The position numbers and the translations under genes were made by a program. This document shows, one piece after another, positions 62,417 through 64,000 of a stretch of 64,000 nt of DNA (positions within the stretch are counted from its first letter, which is position 1; each line of letters begins with the position of its first letter). Under the pieces are notes generated by a model that did not search any database, was not told the DNA's origin, and saw only the letters and a list, made by a program, of their open reading frames with translations. Location of the stretch: the NCBI RefSeq assembly GCF_003435375.1, contig NZ_QWGL01000001.1:62001-126000 (forward strand), written 5' to 3'. The stretch is from Clostridium sp. AM34-11AC. GTDB taxonomy: Bacteria > Bacillota > Clostridia > Lachnospirales > Lachnospiraceae.

Positions 62417-64000
62417 TCAGGCCTGTTCTTTCTCCCGTTCTGCCACTGCCATGGCGATCTTTTCCGGTGTGATCGGGAGTTCGTAGAACCTGGTTCCTGT
62501 GGCGTTAAAGATCGCATCCGACACAGCCGGAAGCGGTGTATTGATCACGACTTCACCGATGGATTTCGCGCCAAACGGTCCCGCATCCTCGTAGCTGCTC
62601 TCAAACTCTACACAGATATGTCCGATATCGATACGGGTCGGGATCTTATACTGCATCAGGGAGTTCTCCGCAAGTTTTCCCTTCTTATTATAGGTAATAT
62701 TTTCTGTCAGTGTCATGCCGATTCCCTGGAGAATACCGCCTTCCGCCTGGACTCTCGCAAGGTTCGGATTTACGGGTGTTCCACAGTCTACCGCAGCCGC
62801 GTAATCGATGACCTTCGCCTCTCCGGTCTCAAGATCCACCTCAACCTCCGCAGCGCCGACCATAAACGGCGGCGGAGAAAGCGGGGAGCTGTTCGTCACG
62901 GTGGCTTCCAGGGCGATATTGTTGCCGCACTGGGAGGCGGTGGCGATATCTGTGAGGGAGACCTGTATCTCCTTTGAATTCTCGTGCTTCACAAATTTTC
63001 CATCAAACACGACTTCACTTTCCGGACACTTTAACAGTTCCGCGCCTAGCTTGCAGATCTGCTCCCGCACCTTCAGCGCACACTGTTCTACTGCCTTACC
63101 GGTAACATACGTTGTGCTGGACGCATAGGATCCGGAATCGTAAGGCGATGTATCCGTGTCTGCGCCGAATACCGTGATCTCATCGATGGAACAGTCCAGG
63201 ACCTCCGCCGCGATCTGAGCCAGGATCGTATCGCAGCCTGTTCCCATGTCCGCCGCCCCGATGGCTAATGTATAAAATCCGTCGTCATTCACCTTGATCG
63301 TCGCACTTCCCACGTCAACCGATGTGATACCTGAGCCCTGCATCGCCATTCCCATGCCGACGGCCCGGACCTTTCCGTTTCCCATATCGCGGACCGGGTA
63401 CTTATTATCCCAGTCGATCATCTTCTTCACGCGCTCCAGACACCGGTCCAGGGCACAGCTGGTGTTTACCTGCCCGTAGTACGCCGGCATCACATCGCCC
63501 TCTTTGACGATGTTCTTCATCCGCAGTTCAAACGGATCCATATGCAGCTTCGCCGCCAGCTCATTCACGGCAGACTCCACAGCGAAAAGACCCTGGGTGG
63601 CACCGTATCCGCGGTAGGCGCCGGCGGACATCACGTTTGTATACACGACATCGCTGACGAATCGGAATGCCTTCGCCTTTCCATAAAGCGGGATGGATTT
63701 ATGTCCGGAAAGTCCCACGGTCGTCGGTCCATGTTCACCGTAGGCACCGGTGTTGGACAGCGTGTACATGTCGATTCCGTTGACGATTCCGTCCTTGCTG
63801 GCGCCGAGGCGCACATGGACTTCCATCTCGTGCCGCGGAGTGGAGGCGGTCATGCTCTCCTCCCGGGTGAAGATGATCTTCGACGGCTTCTTCGTCATCC
63901 ATGTCACATATGCCGGGTAGACTTCACTGATGGAAGTCTGCTTCGCCCCGAATCCGCCGCCGATCCTCGGTTTGCTGACACGGATCATGGATTTTGGAAT
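62417..64000 (-). CDS. Molybdenum hydroxylase large subunit (xanthine dehydrogenase family), partial
   Basis: The frame is open to the window edge; 528 residues of the C-terminal part are present. Visible family motifs are RIGGGFGAKQ (molybdopterin loop), SAGAYRGYGATQGLFAVE, AIGAADMGTGCDTILAQIA, SYASSTTYVTGKAVEQCA and GPFGAKSIGEVVIN with the active-site Glu in the last motif. It hydroxylates purines, aldehydes or N-heterocycles with a Mo-cofactor. The N-terminal part, and any small [2Fe-2S] and FAD subunits, lie beyond the window. GVNPxLARVQAEGGILQGIG-type sequence supports an XdhA/selenium-dependent hydroxylase relative; exact substrate unknown. Confidence 0.93.
   Translation of the reverse strand: MPKSMIRVSKPRIGGGFGAKQTSISEVYPAYVTWMTKKPSKIIFTREESMTASTPRHEMEVHVRLGASKDGIVNGIDMYTLSNTGAYGEHGPTTVGLSGHKSIPLYGKAKAFRFVSDVVYTNVMSAGAYRGYGATQGLFAVESAVNELAAKLHMDPFELRMKNIVKEGDVMPAYYGQVNTSCALDRCLERVKKMIDWDNKYPVRDMGNGKVRAVGMGMAMQGSGITSVDVGSATIKVNDDGFYTLAIGAADMGTGCDTILAQIAAEVLDCSIDEITVFGADTDTSPYDSGSYASSTTYVTGKAVEQCALKVREQICKLGAELLKCPESEVVFDGKFVKHENSKEIQVSLTDIATASQCGNNIALEATVTNSSPLSPPPFMVGAAEVEVDLETGEAKVIDYAAAVDCGTPVNPNLARVQAEGGILQGIGMTLTENITYNKKGKLAENSLMQYKIPTRIDIGHICVEFESSYEDAGPFGAKSIGEVVINTPLPAVSDAIFNATGTRFYELPITPEKIAMAVAEREKEQA

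Overview
The window looks like a chromosome segment of a Firmicute from the class Clostridia, most likely Lachnospiraceae. Evidence: roughly balanced base composition, strong AGGAGG-type ribosome sites, consensus TTGACA/TATAAT promoters with 17-bp spacers, a tryptophan T-box, a collagen-like spore-surface-type protein, and housekeeping genes (rpoB, rpoC, rpsL, rpsG, fusA, tuf, ftsH, rho, rarA) of Firmicute type. The species cannot be fixed from the sequence alone. Most genes lie on the minus strand.

Layout. 1-2974: end of an unknown plus-strand gene, a secreted protein and a two-component system. 3355-7434: AbgB-like amidohydrolase, then glycerate kinase and a D-2-hydroxyacid dehydrogenase. 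7592-9635: isomerase remnant, pyruvate-kinase-like protein, FeoA-like protein. 9964-14586: rpsL-rpsG-fusA-tuf. 14831-20294: thioesterase, collagen-like protein with a glycosyltransferase, secreted protein, cation exporter. 20560-31790: rpoC, rpoB, zinc-ribbon membrane protein, ftsH. The usual rpoBC-rpsL linkage is split by about 6 kb of unrelated genes. 32066-35593: Trp T-box and trpXYZ-type ABC transporter. 35919-37298: MATE pump. 37491-38793: tandem small-peptide/antisense-RNA modules among insertion elements. 38818-44130: IclR regulator, rho, rarA, polysaccharide deacetylase. 45002-52167: PAS/HTH regulator, two decayed nuclease-family genes, threonine dehydratase, nitrilase, thioesterase, LURP-one protein, Dus. 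52468-61606: citrate fermentation locus (membrane carrier, small membrane protein, citD, citE, citF; LysR regulator; citC; citXG fusion). 61780-64000: prepilin-like protein and the C-terminal part of a molybdenum hydroxylase.

The most striking feature is at 37632-38630. Two tandem copies of a 28-residue membrane peptide gene each face a convergent antisense RNA promoter. Each pair shares a bidirectional terminator and an 18-nt direct repeat, one copy at the peptide start codon and one in the 5' end of the antisense RNA. The repeat differs between the modules but matches within each module, so pairing specificity has co-varied. This is the architecture of the Fst/par type I toxin-antitoxin family.

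The window also holds three families of small non-autonomous insertion elements (131-155 bp, inverted ends, 8-bp target duplications). One insertion can be proved by comparing filled and empty sites in the duplicated toxin modules.
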